Shown: piece after piece, positions 33,805 to 43,849 of the stretch
Layout of the letters: each line of letters starts with the position of its first letter
Numbering within the stretch: the first letter of the stretch is position 1
DNA from: JBGRQA01 sp041725895
Lineage (GTDB): Bacteria > Bacteroidota > Bacteroidia > Bacteroidales > Marinifilaceae
Length of the DNA stretch: 64,000 bases
Assembly (NCBI GenBank): GCA_041725895.1
Contig: JBGRQA010000005.1
Coordinates: forward strand, 193,447 to 257,446
Direction of reading: 5' to 3'
Program-made: the position numbers and the translations under genes
The notes under the pieces: model-generated
Seen by the model: only the letters and a program-made list of their open reading frames with translations
The model's database searches: none
What the model was told of the DNA's origin: nothing

Positions 33805-34632
33805 TTGGCGTTTGTGGAACCATTGAAACAGGTATTTTCAGGATTATTAAATTGGGTGTATCAAACCTTACCATCCTTTTGGGAGGATGTAAAGGATTTC
33901 TTGTATCGAAATCGTTATGGGGTAATGGGAACAATTGCTTTCCATATGATACTGTTAATTCTGTTGCTACTTCTAAAACTTAATACCCGTCGACAGTTTC
34001 TGGAATCTGAAATTTTTATCGAAATTCCCGAAGAATTGATTGAGGAGTTGGAAAAATTAGAAGAGAAGGAAGAACCTGAAGAGCAAAAAGGATTGGCTTC
34101 TCCTTCCGAAAGTGTTGAAGAATTATTGAAATCTATTGCAGTGAATCAGGATGTTCGCGAGAAATCCACCTCTGATCCCGCTGAAAGTGTGGAGAAAATG
34201 ATAGAGGAAATTCGAAAAGATTTATCGGGAGCAGAGGAATTACAGGCTGGAACTTCTGATGATGCAGATTTTGTTGCGGATAGTTTGAAATTTATGGAAG
34301 AAAGGGAGAAGCAAAAGTTGTTGGACTCCTTACAAAGTATTGTATATAGTGGTCCCAGTAGTGTGTACTACAAATTGGAAGGGCGCCACCAAGTGTATTT
34401 GCCTATTCCTATCTATAAATGTGAGGGGGAAGGATTGATTGTGGTTGAGATAACAGTTAATCGTTCCGGTCGGGTTGTGGGCAAAAGAATACAGAAAGAA
34501 AAGTCTTCTGTTGACGATCCTTGTCTTTTTGAAGCGGCTCTTTCAGCTTCCGGGAATTCCAGGTTTAATGCTAGTCCGGAGAGTCCGGTTCACCAAAAAG
34601 GAACCATTAGCTATAATTTCGTGAAGCAGTAA
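33805..34632 (+). CDS. TonB-like energy-transducer family protein
   Basis: 275 residues with a short cytoplasmic N-terminus, one transmembrane helix at about 39-57 (GVMGTIAFHMILLILLLLL), an acidic Glu-rich region (about 68-160) and a C-terminal domain (about 195-275: GLIVVEITVNRSGRVVGKRI, then FNASPESPVHQKGTISYNF). That domain follows the TonB C-terminal pattern of a Gly-x-Val-x5-Val motif and a closing beta strand. Unlike classical TonB the linker is acidic rather than Pro/Lys-rich. The start is a TTG at 33805 (in-frame stop at 33793). No upstream ATG exists, and the next ATG at 33925 would remove the segment before the helix. Confidence 0.7.
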   Translation: MAFVEPLKQVFSGLLNWVYQTLPSFWEDVKDFLYRNRYGVMGTIAFHMILLILLLLLKLNTRRQFLESEIFIEIPEELIEELEKLEEKEEPEEQKGLASPSESVEELLKSIAVNQDVREKSTSDPAESVEKMIEEIRKDLSGAEELQAGTSDDADFVADSLKFMEEREKQKLLDSLQSIVYSGPSSVYYKLEGRHQVYLPIPIYKCEGEGLIVVEITVNRSGRVVGKRIQKEKSSVDDPCLFEAALSASGNSRFNASPESPVHQKGTISYNFVKQ

Positions 34633-34798
34633 ATTTTCTTCAATATTTAACATTGTTTTATTCGGAAATGCTGCTTTTTTGATGACTAAACCTCCTTTTT
34701 GTTCCGTAAAATGCAATTTTGATCCTTTTTGATAATTTTTTCAGGAATAATTCCCCGACGTTTCCTATCTTTAACAAACACTTTTAAATACTGGAATA

Positions 34799-36217
34799 AT
34801 GGGTTTGTTTTTATCTGCAAAACTCCGTAGAGCCGCTGCCACTTCAAAATTGGAAGCACAAAGGACGAAATTGGAACAAGAGTACAAGGAATTTATTGCC
34901 GTTCAGGAATCACAGGAGTTGAAAGATTATTTGGAATTGGAGCACTACATAAAATCTGAGAACTTCAAGATAAAAAAGAAAGAAATTGAATCCCGGAAGT
35001 ACAAGGGGAGTGCTGCCTGGGAAAAGGAGAAAGCCTATCGTCAGCTGAAAAAATCCAAGAAAATTCAAATCTATCTTCAATTGGAAAATTCTTCGGAGTT
35101 GAAAGCTTACGAAGTGATGAAAAATTCCGATGAAATTGGTCGGTATTTTAAGTTGTTACAGCTGGTGAAATCCTCCGGATTTAACAAAAAAGAACTGAGT
35201 CAGGAATGGAACGAATTTCAGGAATTAAAAAATTCTTCGAGACTTCAGGAATTTTTAAAGTTTCGGGAATCAAAAAAACTTCAGATGTTTTTGAAGGTAG
35301 AAGGTTCTCCCGATTTGGAAAAATTTAAAGAGCTTGAAGCTTATGTATCCTCAGATGAATTTAAAGAGGAAAAAGAATTCCTGATGGATAAGAAGCGTTT
35401 CCAAAGAACCGAAGATTTCCAAAAGTTGAAGCAATATCAAGAGTTGAAAGCTTCTGCTTCGTTTCAAAAGTATTTCAAACTGAAGGAAAAAAATTCCTTT
35501 GGGGAATTGAAGAAGTGGCAGCTAACTTTTAGTGATGATTTTGATCAACCCGAATTGGATCGGGAAAAGTGGATAACTCGTTACTATTGGGGAGATGTAC
35601 TTTTACAGGATAGTTATGCCTTGCCTCATGAGAACCATTTTTTTACCGATGGCGAGAACATTAAGATTTCTGATTCTGTAGCTCGATTGGAAACCCGACA
35701 AGAAAAGGTGAAGGGAAAGGTTTGGGATCCTAGTATGGGATTCAATTTTAAAGATTTTGAGTACACCTCCGCCTTGATCAGTTCTGGCAAATCTTTTCGA
35801 CAAAAATATGGAAAATTTGAAGCCAAGATCAAAGTGAGCAAAGCGGAAAGTGTTTGCCATAGTTTTTGGATGCTTTCTGATCGGGTTTTGCCTCATGTGG
35901 ATGTATTGAAAACCAGTACGCCCAAAAAGATTCTACCAGGAAGTTTATGGGGAGAGAACGAAAATCCTAAGATGAGTGTTTCTAAAATTAAGGGGATTGA
36001 TTTCACCAAAGATTATTTTATTTACACCTTGGAATGGTCGGCTGAAAAGCTGGTTTGGAAAATAAATAATGTTGTAGTGAAGGAGCAAAAGGAAGGAGTT
36101 CCTCAAGAGCCTATGTACGTTATTTTTAGTTCTGGTCTTAACAATTCTAAAGTGAATGGTCACCTACCTGCTTGTATGGAAATTGACTGGGTGAAGTGCT
36201 ATCAAAAAGTTGAATAA
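34799..36217 (+). CDS. GH16-fold protein with helical repeats and lost catalytic residues
   Basis: A 472-residue protein with no signal peptide. Residues about 15-240 are charged helical repeats of the form xLKxYLELxxYIKSxxFK, recurring about every 25-50 residues. Residues about 242-470 look like a GH16 (laminarinase-type) jelly roll, with FSDDFDQPELDREKWITRYYW, YGKFEAKIKVS, FWMLSD and EWSAEKLVWKINNVVV. The family active site E-x-D-x-x-E reads H366-V-D368-V-L-K371 here, so both catalytic glutamates are replaced while the Asp is kept. It is probably a non-catalytic carbohydrate-binding or structural protein. Location is unclear without a signal peptide. Confidence 0.75.
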   Translation: MGLFLSAKLRRAAATSKLEAQRTKLEQEYKEFIAVQESQELKDYLELEHYIKSENFKIKKKEIESRKYKGSAAWEKEKAYRQLKKSKKIQIYLQLENSSELKAYEVMKNSDEIGRYFKLLQLVKSSGFNKKELSQEWNEFQELKNSSRLQEFLKFRESKKLQMFLKVEGSPDLEKFKELEAYVSSDEFKEEKEFLMDKKRFQRTEDFQKLKQYQELKASASFQKYFKLKEKNSFGELKKWQLTFSDDFDQPELDREKWITRYYWGDVLLQDSYALPHENHFFTDGENIKISDSVARLETRQEKVKGKVWDPSMGFNFKDFEYTSALISSGKSFRQKYGKFEAKIKVSKAESVCHSFWMLSDRVLPHVDVLKTSTPKKILPGSLWGENENPKMSVSKIKGIDFTKDYFIYTLEWSAEKLVWKINNVVVKEQKEGVPQEPMYVIFSSGLNNSKVNGHLPACMEIDWVKCYQKVE

Positions 36218-36241
36218 CTCAGGAATAAATAATCATTCGAA

Positions 36242-36271
36242 AAATGCGCATAGTTGATTCTATGTGCATTT
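36242..36271. terminator. Terminator between GH16-like gene and 36298 gene
   Basis: AAATGCGCATAG and CTATGTGCATTT form a 12-base stem (one G-T pair) with loop TTGATT, followed by TTTG. It lies between convergent genes. Confidence 0.82.
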
Positions 36272-36297
36272 TTTGTTTGGATAAGATAGAGTGAAGA

Positions 36298-36897
36298 TTA
36301 ATTAAGAGAAGTCCCAATATTGTAAACACTGTAATAGTTGTCCATTGATTTTGAAAGGCACTCTTTCAATTCGTCCAGTTCCTCTTCTTCCAATTCATTC
36401 TCCTCCCAATAGGTGAGGAGAATATTTAGATAATCCTTTATTAGTGCTGGATTGGTATCCAAACCAAGATCATTTCGTAGCAACAGATTAAATTCGGCAA
36501 ACCATAGCAATACTATCTTGTGCTCATGAACCGAACCTTCAACAAAGGAACTGAGATGTTTGAATTCAAGAAATTTTCGAATGGTATTCTCCGAAGCGAA
36601 GAAGTACAGACGGGTTCCCAACTCCATGTATTCTTTAAGTAGTCGCTTGTAATTGCTTTTGCTCTTTTTCTCGCTGAGCATTTTTAAGAAAAAGGCATTA
36701 ATACGGAAGTATTCTTCTCTTTGTTCAAGGATTGAGGAAGCTTCCTTGTGCCCTGATTTCTTTTGGGGAATATCTTTGGTCGCAGAAGGGAAGGTCGTGA
36801 ATTTGTTTTCAAGTGACCTGAATCGGATCCAGAAGAAAATTCCGGAGCCAATAAGTAAAGCCAATATGGCTATTTGGAGAGTTAAAATTACCATCAT
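36298..36897 (-). CDS. Single-pass membrane protein, unknown function (199 aa)
   Basis: One N-terminal transmembrane helix (about 2-25, MVILTLQIAILALLIGSGIF) and a cytoplasmic or periplasmic helical region with acidic C-terminal stretch (WEENELEEEELDELKEC). No known domain is recognised. It is a single gene, convergent with the GH16-like gene. Codon use fits the neighbourhood. Confidence 0.7.
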   Translation of the reverse strand: MMVILTLQIAILALLIGSGIFFWIRFRSLENKFTTFPSATKDIPQKKSGHKEASSILEQREEYFRINAFFLKMLSEKKSKSNYKRLLKEYMELGTRLYFFASENTIRKFLEFKHLSSFVEGSVHEHKIVLLWFAEFNLLLRNDLGLDTNPALIKDYLNILLTYWEENELEEEELDELKECLSKSMDNYYSVYNIGTSLN

Positions 36898-37157
36898 TAA
36901 GATTAGTTAGTGGGTTGAAAAAGATTCTGGTTAGTTTAAGTAATGTTAATACCTTCATATTTAGTAAATTACTCAATTTTATTAACATCTCAAAATAGAA
37001 GAAATTAGATTTTATTTACTTGCAGTATTTTAATGTAAATAGGATAATTTGATTGATGAGAAAAATAAATTTTTAGGGTAGTTGTGGCTAAAAATTGGAG
37101 AAATTGGCTGAAAGGGGAATAGGGATGAAGGGTTTTTTATCTTTTTAGTTCCAAATG
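36898..37157. other. AT-rich spacer, nothing recognised
   Basis: About 260 AT-rich bases upstream of the 36298 gene and beyond the RND operon terminator. I see no gene or clear promoter. Confidence 0.4.
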
Positions 37158-37190
37158 ATAAAAAAAACCACGATTCGAAGAATCGTGGTT
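37158..37190 (-). terminator. Terminator of the RND efflux operon
   Basis: On the minus strand AACCACGATTC and GAATCGTGGTT with a three-base loop, followed by seven T. It lies 27 bases after the RND gene stop. Confidence 0.9.
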
Positions 37191-37216
37191 CAAGTCGGTT
37201 ATAAGAAAGTTGGATT

Positions 37217-40200
37217 CTATTTTTTTCCAAACAGTTTGTACATCCTGTGTTCTATTTGAGTAGACAAACGGAACATAACCGGTGCAATAATTAGGGTTAG
37301 GAAGGTAGCAACGGTTAATCCGAAAATTACCGTCCATGACATTGGACCCCAGAATGCAGTACTGTCACCTCCAAAGGATAAGTGAGGGTTAAACTCACTA
37401 AACAGGGTAAAGAAATTGAAGTTCATACCAATAGCCAGGGGCAACAATCCTAAAACTGTGGTAATGGCAGTCAGCAATACCGGACGCAAGCGGGTTTTTC
37501 CTGCTTTTGCAATACAGGTGATTTCTTCCTCACTGCTTAGGAATTGCTTTTCATCCAGATTCAAACTCTTTTTCCTGCGTTTCCGCAATAAGTCGATGTA
37601 GTCGATCAATACAATTCCATTGTTAACAACAATTCCCGCAAGGGAAATAATACCGATACCTGTCATCAGAATTACGAATTGCATGCTAAAAATGCGAAGT
37701 CCGAGGAATACACCAATGGTACTGAATAGTACTGTAATCATGATAATCAATGGTTTAATGGCCGAGTTGAACTGGCTTACCAGGATCAGAGTGATTAAGG
37801 AAAGAGCAATCAGCAGGGCTTTCATAAGGAATGCACTGGTTTCATTTTGTTCTTCCTGCTCTCCTGTCATTTTATACTTGTAGCCCTTAGGCATCACGAA
37901 GTCGGCCATTAAGACCCGAATACGGTCGTTGATGGCATTGGCATTAAAACCTTCTTTTACATTGGAATAAACTGTAACGATACGTTTGTTTTCGATGCGG
38001 TTGATTCTTTCATAAGTAGTTCCATAGCTGTAGGAAGCCACAGATGAAATAGGTACTTGAACCAACTTACCAGTTACAGGACTCATGCAATTGATCTTCT
38101 GGTTCATTAGAGCCGGAACATCGTAGCGGTATTTGTCCGCCAAACGCAACATGATATCGTACTCATCCTCTCCTTCCTTGTATTTGGAGACTTTCAATCC
38201 GTAAAGGGCATTTCTCAGGGCTCTTGCTACCTGGTTGGTTGACAATCCGAAGCGGCGCACTTTGTCACGATCAATATGGATTTGCATCTCCGGTTTTCCC
38301 TGATCCAGATCCAGCTTCAATTCCTCAATTCCAGGAATGCGGTCTTTGTCAATCATCTGCTTCACATTATCTGCAATGCGCAACAAGCTATTGAAATCGT
38401 CCCCTGATATTTCAATATTGATAGGTTTTCCAACCGGAGGTCCATGAGAATCTTTCTCCACAAAAATCTTGGCACCAATAAATCCTTCAAAGTTTTGACT
38501 CAGTTGTTTCATCAATTCCGAAGTATTGATTCCATCCCGTAATTTAAATTCTACAAAAGATATTGTTGTCAGGGATTTGTTCGCCGCACGAGATCCCTCA
38601 AACATACCTCCTTTTCCGGAACCAACATTCGTTGTAATGGATTTGATGATATGCTGATAAGGTTGCATCGTGTTGAATACGATAGCTTCTACTTTGCTGG
38701 AAATTTCATTGGTCTTATGAATATCAGTTCCCAAAGGCAGTTCCATTGTTACATAAATGGACTGTGGGTTACTATCAGGGAAGAAAACCACAGGAGGCTC
38801 AGAACTAAAATAGAAGACAATGGAAAAAATCATAAGGAAGAAAGTTCCGATAAAGAACAGAACCGGACGGATTCCTCTTAGGGCAAAGCGAAGAGCGCGC
38901 TCGTATACATTTTCCAGTATGGCAAGGAAACGCAGTTGGAACCATCTTGCAAAAGGTTTCAAGACAAACAGGTTTAGTGCCATCAGGAAACCAATACAAG
39001 CAAAAATGTTAGCCCAGATGTAATTTCCAACCATATAAAACGGAAGAGAAATGGTAACAAAAATTCCAACGCGGATCAATGTTTTGCGAACGGGCATCTT
39101 ATCCTGAATGTTGTCTCTCTTAACAAAACTGGCAGTAAATACCGGGTTTAGAATCAGAGCAACGAACAGTGAGGAAGCCAAAACAATGATAAGGGTAATT
39201 GGCAGATACTTCATGAATTCACCCATAACACCACCCCACATGATTAAGGGGAAAAAGGCAGCCAAGGTAGTGGCTGTTGAAGCAATAATGGGAACAGCAA
39301 TTTCACTAACACCTTTCTTAGTAGCTTCCATAGGAGACAGCCCTTCTTCGTGTAGTCGGTAAACATTTTCAACTACCACAATCGCATTGTCTACCAGCAT
39401 TCCCAAAGCAAGAATTAGTGAGAAGAGGATCATGTTGTTGATGGTATAGCCCATTTGGCTCAATACGATAAATGAGATGAACATACTCATTGGAATGGCC
39501 AGACCCGAGAACAGGGCATTTCGTAATCCCATAAACAGATAAAGGATCAGGATTACCAACAGCATCCCCATGATGATAGAGTTCTCCAGATCGTTGATCT
39601 GGTTGCGTACCATTTCTGATGAATCATCGGTAACGGTTACTTTCAAACCCTTTGGAAGGCTTCCGGTTTCCTTCTCCTCCTTAATAATTTCATAAATCTT
39701 ATCGGTGGCCGAAAGCAGGTTTTCACCAGACTTTTTAACAATCGATAATGATACTACGGGATGGTTATCCAAACGGGAGATGGACGAAAGTTCTTCGTAG
39801 CCATCGACCACTTCTGCCAGATCTTTCAGGTAGATTACCTTTCCATTGATTACCTTAACAATGGTATTGCTAATTTGATCCATGTTGGTGTAATCGGCAC
39901 TGGTACGGATACTGCGTCGGGTATTGTCGGTAATTAATGTTCCTGCACTTACCGTTACGTTTTCATCGTTAACGGCAGTTTCCACATCCCGGAAACTAAC
40001 CCCATTGGCTTGCATTTTGTGCAAGTCGGCATTGATCTTGATTTCTCTTTCATCAATCCCTTTGATATCGGCTTCTGATATTTCAGGTAGGGATTCGAAC
40101 TGATCCTGAAGTTCTTCAGCAAATTCCTTCAGATCATCCAAACCGTAATCCCCCGAGAGGTTTACATTCAGAATAGGGAAGTCAGCTACATCGATGTCTT

Positions 40201-40654
40201 CTACCAGAGGATCGGTATCCAGATCATCAGGAAGTTCACTCTTGGCCTTGTCCACTTCATCTTTGGTTTCCTGCAGAGCTTGTTTGATGGGAATGTCTGT
40301 GTTGAATTCCACTACAATCACACTCATATCTTCATAGGAAGCAGAGGAAAGTTTCTTTACCCCTTTCAGGTTTTTTAATTCTTTTTCGATGGGGCGGGTA
40401 ATCAGGTTTTCAATATCTACTGGCGAGTTGCCCGGATAGGCAGTTTGCACCATGATTTGAGGAATTACCACCTCGGGGAAAAGTTCCCGAGGCATCTCCT
40501 TATAGGAGAACATCCCAAACACACATAGCAGAGCCGTTAGAATAAAGATGGAGTTCTTATTCCTTAGGGCTGCAAATGTGGGTTTGAACTGACGTTGAAT
40601 TGTTTCAACGATTGTATTTTTCTTTTCGTTATTTTCCATTTTTAAGCCATTCAA
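37217..40654 (-). CDS. RND-family efflux transporter (AcrB-like)
   Basis: A 1145-residue inner-membrane proton-driven pump of the HAE/AcrB type with the usual twelve transmembrane helices and two large periplasmic loops (about 60-370 and about 640-960). Helix 4 carries the proton-relay Asp in ALGMLVDNAIVVVEN. Typical motifs include PGNSPVDIENLITRPIE near the N-terminus and GIVVNNGIVLIDY in the second half. It forms a tripartite complex with the fusion protein encoded upstream (one base apart) and the TolC-like protein. It is somewhat longer than AcrB (1049). Substrates are unknown. Confidence 0.96.
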   Translation of the reverse strand: MNGLKMENNEKKNTIVETIQRQFKPTFAALRNKNSIFILTALLCVFGMFSYKEMPRELFPEVVIPQIMVQTAYPGNSPVDIENLITRPIEKELKNLKGVKKLSSASYEDMSVIVVEFNTDIPIKQALQETKDEVDKAKSELPDDLDTDPLVEDIDVADFPILNVNLSGDYGLDDLKEFAEELQDQFESLPEISEADIKGIDEREIKINADLHKMQANGVSFRDVETAVNDENVTVSAGTLITDNTRRSIRTSADYTNMDQISNTIVKVINGKVIYLKDLAEVVDGYEELSSISRLDNHPVVSLSIVKKSGENLLSATDKIYEIIKEEKETGSLPKGLKVTVTDDSSEMVRNQINDLENSIIMGMLLVILILYLFMGLRNALFSGLAIPMSMFISFIVLSQMGYTINNMILFSLILALGMLVDNAIVVVENVYRLHEEGLSPMEATKKGVSEIAVPIIASTATTLAAFFPLIMWGGVMGEFMKYLPITLIIVLASSLFVALILNPVFTASFVKRDNIQDKMPVRKTLIRVGIFVTISLPFYMVGNYIWANIFACIGFLMALNLFVLKPFARWFQLRFLAILENVYERALRFALRGIRPVLFFIGTFFLMIFSIVFYFSSEPPVVFFPDSNPQSIYVTMELPLGTDIHKTNEISSKVEAIVFNTMQPYQHIIKSITTNVGSGKGGMFEGSRAANKSLTTISFVEFKLRDGINTSELMKQLSQNFEGFIGAKIFVEKDSHGPPVGKPINIEISGDDFNSLLRIADNVKQMIDKDRIPGIEELKLDLDQGKPEMQIHIDRDKVRRFGLSTNQVARALRNALYGLKVSKYKEGEDEYDIMLRLADKYRYDVPALMNQKINCMSPVTGKLVQVPISSVASYSYGTTYERINRIENKRIVTVYSNVKEGFNANAINDRIRVLMADFVMPKGYKYKMTGEQEEQNETSAFLMKALLIALSLITLILVSQFNSAIKPLIIMITVLFSTIGVFLGLRIFSMQFVILMTGIGIISLAGIVVNNGIVLIDYIDLLRKRRKKSLNLDEKQFLSSEEEITCIAKAGKTRLRPVLLTAITTVLGLLPLAIGMNFNFFTLFSEFNPHLSFGGDSTAFWGPMSWTVIFGLTVATFLTLIIAPVMFRLSTQIEHRMYKLFGKK

Positions 40655-41776
40655 TTAGTTGATGCTTACTTCGGTTCCGTTCACTACTTGTGTGTAACCT
40701 TCTGTGATAATTGAATCACCCAGTGACAATCCTTCTGCAATCATAGACTGGTTGTTGTAGGTTTTGCTCACTTTCACGTAAACCTTACGGGCTACAGTAT
40801 GGTTGTTTTCTTTCTTAGCTACGTACAGGTACTGTCCTTTAAAATCCTGTTTGATAATAATAGAAGGAACTACCAGGGCATCCTCCTGGGCAAAATCCCG
40901 GATCTTAACCAATGAAATCAGATTTGGTTTGATTAAGTGTTGTGGGTTGTTCAGGTTGATGCGAATCTTGAAGCTTCGGTTTCCCGGATCAATTACATTG
41001 GAAGTGCGATAGATGGGCGCTTCGGTTTGAAAATTGATGGCAGGGAAATCCAGTTGAGCAGGAGCACCAGCTTTGATTTGAGTAAGGAAACTTTCCGATA
41101 CATCACCTTCAACATACACCTTATTGATGTTTACCAATTGTGCAAAAGGTGTTTGAGGTGTAGCCAACTCTCCTTTTTTCTGGAAGATTTCATCCACAAT
41201 ACCATTGAATGGAGCGCGAATTACTGCCATATCCAATTGGGCTTCCAGGGCTTCCAGTTTTTGCTCCAGGGCTTCTTTTGATGATTTGGCCTCCAGGTAT
41301 TGTATTTCCGATCCAATCTTCTGGTTCCACAAATTCTTCTGACGTTCGAACATAGTGGTGGACAGCTTCAGGTTGATTTTTACTTCATCAATGTTTCGTT
41401 GAATCTGAGAGGTATTCAAGCGACCCAATACACAACCTTTTTTCACTTTTTGTCCTTCAACCACATCAATACTTACAATGTTACCGGAAGCTTCGGGGCT
41501 GATGCGAATATTCTTATCCGCTTCCACATTCCCGGTAATCTGAATGTAATGTTCGAAACGGGAATTCTCCAGGGTTTGTATTTTTACGGGTATAATGTTC
41601 TGATCCGGTTGACTGGATTTCACTTCCTTTTCGAGAGTGGCAATTTTCTTTTTGAGTGCCACCATCTCCTTTTTGTAGGCTTTCAGTTGAGCCTCCTTGT
41701 CTTCAGATTGATTGGCATCTTTGGCTGAACAGGCAAACAGTAAAGGAATGATTCCTGCTATTAAAAGTCGTTTCAT
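40655..41776 (-). CDS. Membrane fusion protein of RND pump (lipoprotein)
   Basis: About 373 residues from the start at 41776, chosen because it gives a lipoprotein signal peptide (MKRLLIAGIIPLLFACSAKD, lipobox FAC). The frame runs on to 41821 but overlaps the TolC gene. A coiled coil at about 25-55 precedes the barrel-lipoyl-hairpin layout of HlyD/AcrA proteins (SPEASGNIVSIDVVEGQKVKKG; IRAPFNGIVDEIFQKKGEL). It links the inner-membrane pump to the outer-membrane channel. It is second to last in the TetR-TolC-MFP-RND operon. Confidence 0.95.
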   Translation of the reverse strand: MKRLLIAGIIPLLFACSAKDANQSEDKEAQLKAYKKEMVALKKKIATLEKEVKSSQPDQNIIPVKIQTLENSRFEHYIQITGNVEADKNIRISPEASGNIVSIDVVEGQKVKKGCVLGRLNTSQIQRNIDEVKINLKLSTTMFERQKNLWNQKIGSEIQYLEAKSSKEALEQKLEALEAQLDMAVIRAPFNGIVDEIFQKKGELATPQTPFAQLVNINKVYVEGDVSESFLTQIKAGAPAQLDFPAINFQTEAPIYRTSNVIDPGNRSFKIRINLNNPQHLIKPNLISLVKIRDFAQEDALVVPSIIIKQDFKGQYLYVAKKENNHTVARKVYVKVSKTYNNQSMIAEGLSLGDSIITEGYTQVVNGTEVSIN

Positions 41777-41807
41777 ACTATAATTGGTTAGTGTGGTTTC
41801 TGAATTG

Positions 41808-43157
41808 TTATAAATTTCCAAGTGCTTTATCGAAATTGATTTTCGCTTTCAGCAATTCCAGAGTGGAACTGATGTAAGTTGCGTGAGAGTTTAGGTACTG
41901 CTGCTCGTTTTGTGATAGTTCAGTACTGCTCGAGATCCCTTCGTTGAATTTGATTCGGGTACGGTCGTAAATTCTTTTGGCAATCTCCAGACCTTCCAAA
42001 TCGTTCTCGTACTTTTCTTTGGCATTCATTAAGTTGGTGTACGAAATGGTAATCTCCTTCTTCAGATTCTGTTGGGTCATTAGCATCTCGTTTTCCAGCT
42101 TGTGGAAGTTAATTTTCTCCTGCTTTATCTTAGACGTTCTTTGAAAAGAGGTAAAGATGGGCAATGAGAGTTTCAAGCCAATCATGGAAGAAGTAAACCA
42201 GGGAACCTCTCTGTCGAATACATTGGAAAGATCGGTACTGGTGTTTTTTCCATAGTTGTAGAATGCGGATACCTTGGGCAAAAACTTGACTTGCTCGTTT
42301 CGCAACACCAATTTTTGAGCCTTTAACTGAGTATCCATAATCCGGTAATCGATATGGTTGGATACATTGTAATCTACATTTTCCGATTGTTTCAAACGAA
42401 TTGGATTCACGAATTGGTCCAAATTGTCCTTCAAATTAATCGAATTGTCAATATCCATTCCCATAGAGAATTTCAAAAGAGTGCGTGCAACTTTAATTTG
42501 TCGTTTGGCATCGGCCAGTTGGTTCTGCGATGTTTTCTTCATCAGTCGCACCTGGTCTACATCCAGCTCTTCCTTAAAACCATTTTCGTAGAAAGCTTTT
42601 GTTTCCTTCAGAGTGGTTTCGGTTACCTCCAGGTTTTCCTTAATGGTTTTCAGGTTATCCTGGGCTACCAGTACCAGGTAGTAGGCCTGGGCCACTGCAT
42701 CTCTGATTTCAATTTCGGTTTTCTCTTTTTGGTCTTTGGTTAATTGAACAAAGACTTTGGCTGCCATGGTTCCCACAATATACGAACCATCAAAAAGTAG
42801 TTGGGTAGCATTTACGGTAGCAGAACTACTGTATTTCTGTCCAAATTTGATGGGGGTAAAAGTTCCGGCTTCCCCTCCAAAAAATTCAGCAGGAAGAAGC
42901 GACACGGGCAGATTCAAATTGTTGTTGTAATCGGCAGAAGCATTTACCTGGGGCAGACCATCGGCAATGGTTTCCCATACCTTTTTTTTGGCGGCGGCCA
43001 GGTCGTAGTTCACGCTTTTTAAAGAGTAGGAATTCTCCAGTGCGTAGGCCTGGGCTTCCTGCAGACTAAATTGTTCTCCATTCCCGGTTTGAGCCCAAAG
43101 AGAGCCGGCCAGAATGCTCTGAACAACAAAGGTTGCGGTTAGTAGGATGTTTTTCAT
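41808..43157 (-). CDS. TolC-family outer-membrane efflux protein
   Basis: A 449-residue protein with signal peptide (about 1-22, ending SLWAQ) and two OEP repeats rich in long helices (YDLAAAKKKVWETIADGLPQVNAS; ISYTNLMNAKEKYENDLEGL). It forms the outer-membrane channel and periplasmic tunnel of the pump. It follows the TetR gene by 44 bases and is followed after 31 bases by the fusion protein. Confidence 0.95.
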   Translation of the reverse strand: MKNILLTATFVVQSILAGSLWAQTGNGEQFSLQEAQAYALENSYSLKSVNYDLAAAKKKVWETIADGLPQVNASADYNNNLNLPVSLLPAEFFGGEAGTFTPIKFGQKYSSSATVNATQLLFDGSYIVGTMAAKVFVQLTKDQKEKTEIEIRDAVAQAYYLVLVAQDNLKTIKENLEVTETTLKETKAFYENGFKEELDVDQVRLMKKTSQNQLADAKRQIKVARTLLKFSMGMDIDNSINLKDNLDQFVNPIRLKQSENVDYNVSNHIDYRIMDTQLKAQKLVLRNEQVKFLPKVSAFYNYGKNTSTDLSNVFDREVPWFTSSMIGLKLSLPIFTSFQRTSKIKQEKINFHKLENEMLMTQQNLKKEITISYTNLMNAKEKYENDLEGLEIAKRIYDRTRIKFNEGISSSTELSQNEQQYLNSHATYISSTLELLKAKINFDKALGNL

Positions 43158-43201
43158 TCGTTAATTATTTGTTTTTTGTGGTTTCAGAATCCCTCAAACC
43201 T

Positions 43202-43849
43202 TTACTGTGGATTGGTTTGATATTCTTCCTGAGTTGAAGATTGCTTTAATTTTTGATTCAGATAATCAATACCTTTCGGACTGCAAATACCATGCAAATG
43301 ATAGAGGGTTAACTCCCGGTGAAGTTCAACACTTCGCATTTCCTGCAGGGTGAAATGTTGAAATTCTTCTCTCCAGAAATTGATGTAGAATTGTACCAGC
43401 ATTCGACTGATAAAGTCTTTGTTGAAATTGTCTCGAAACAATCCCTCTGTAATCCCTTGATCCAGGTTGGAGTGGATTTCTTTCCGAAAAACTTTCAAGC
43501 GGATGCCATTGAATTTATTCCATAAATCAGGATAATATTTCTCTAAATCAAAGTCCAGAGATTTATGGGTTTGTTTGATAATATCGGATACAAATAGGTC
43601 GAAAGCCAGGTATTTATCAATGGCATTTAGGCCTTTCAATTTTTCAGCATTAAAGGAGAACATAGGATTGTCCATTCGCCATTGAAGTGACTGGTCGATC
43701 AAGTCTTTCTTGTTGGTGAAGAAATTGTATAAAGTTTTTTTGGATATTCCCAACTCCCGCGAAACATCATCCATGGTAACACTTCTAATCCCATACTGGC
43801 AATAGAGGTTACACGCCTTCTCCATTATTTTACTTTTTTGTTCTTCCAT
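43202..43849 (-). CDS. TetR-family regulator of the efflux operon
   Basis: About 215 residues from the Met at 43849 (MEEQKSKIMEKACNLYCQYG). The frame is open to 43867. The N-terminal helix-turn-helix (about 15-45: IRSVTMDDVSRELGISKKTLYNFFTNKKDL) is clear, with a ligand-binding helical C-terminus. It is the first gene of the operon and likely represses itself and the pump until a substrate binds. A perfect inverted repeat 31 bases upstream of its start is the likely operator. Confidence 0.92.
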   Translation of the reverse strand: MEEQKSKIMEKACNLYCQYGIRSVTMDDVSRELGISKKTLYNFFTNKKDLIDQSLQWRMDNPMFSFNAEKLKGLNAIDKYLAFDLFVSDIIKQTHKSLDFDLEKYYPDLWNKFNGIRLKVFRKEIHSNLDQGITEGLFRDNFNKDFISRMLVQFYINFWREEFQHFTLQEMRSVELHRELTLYHLHGICSPKGIDYLNQKLKQSSTQEEYQTNPQ

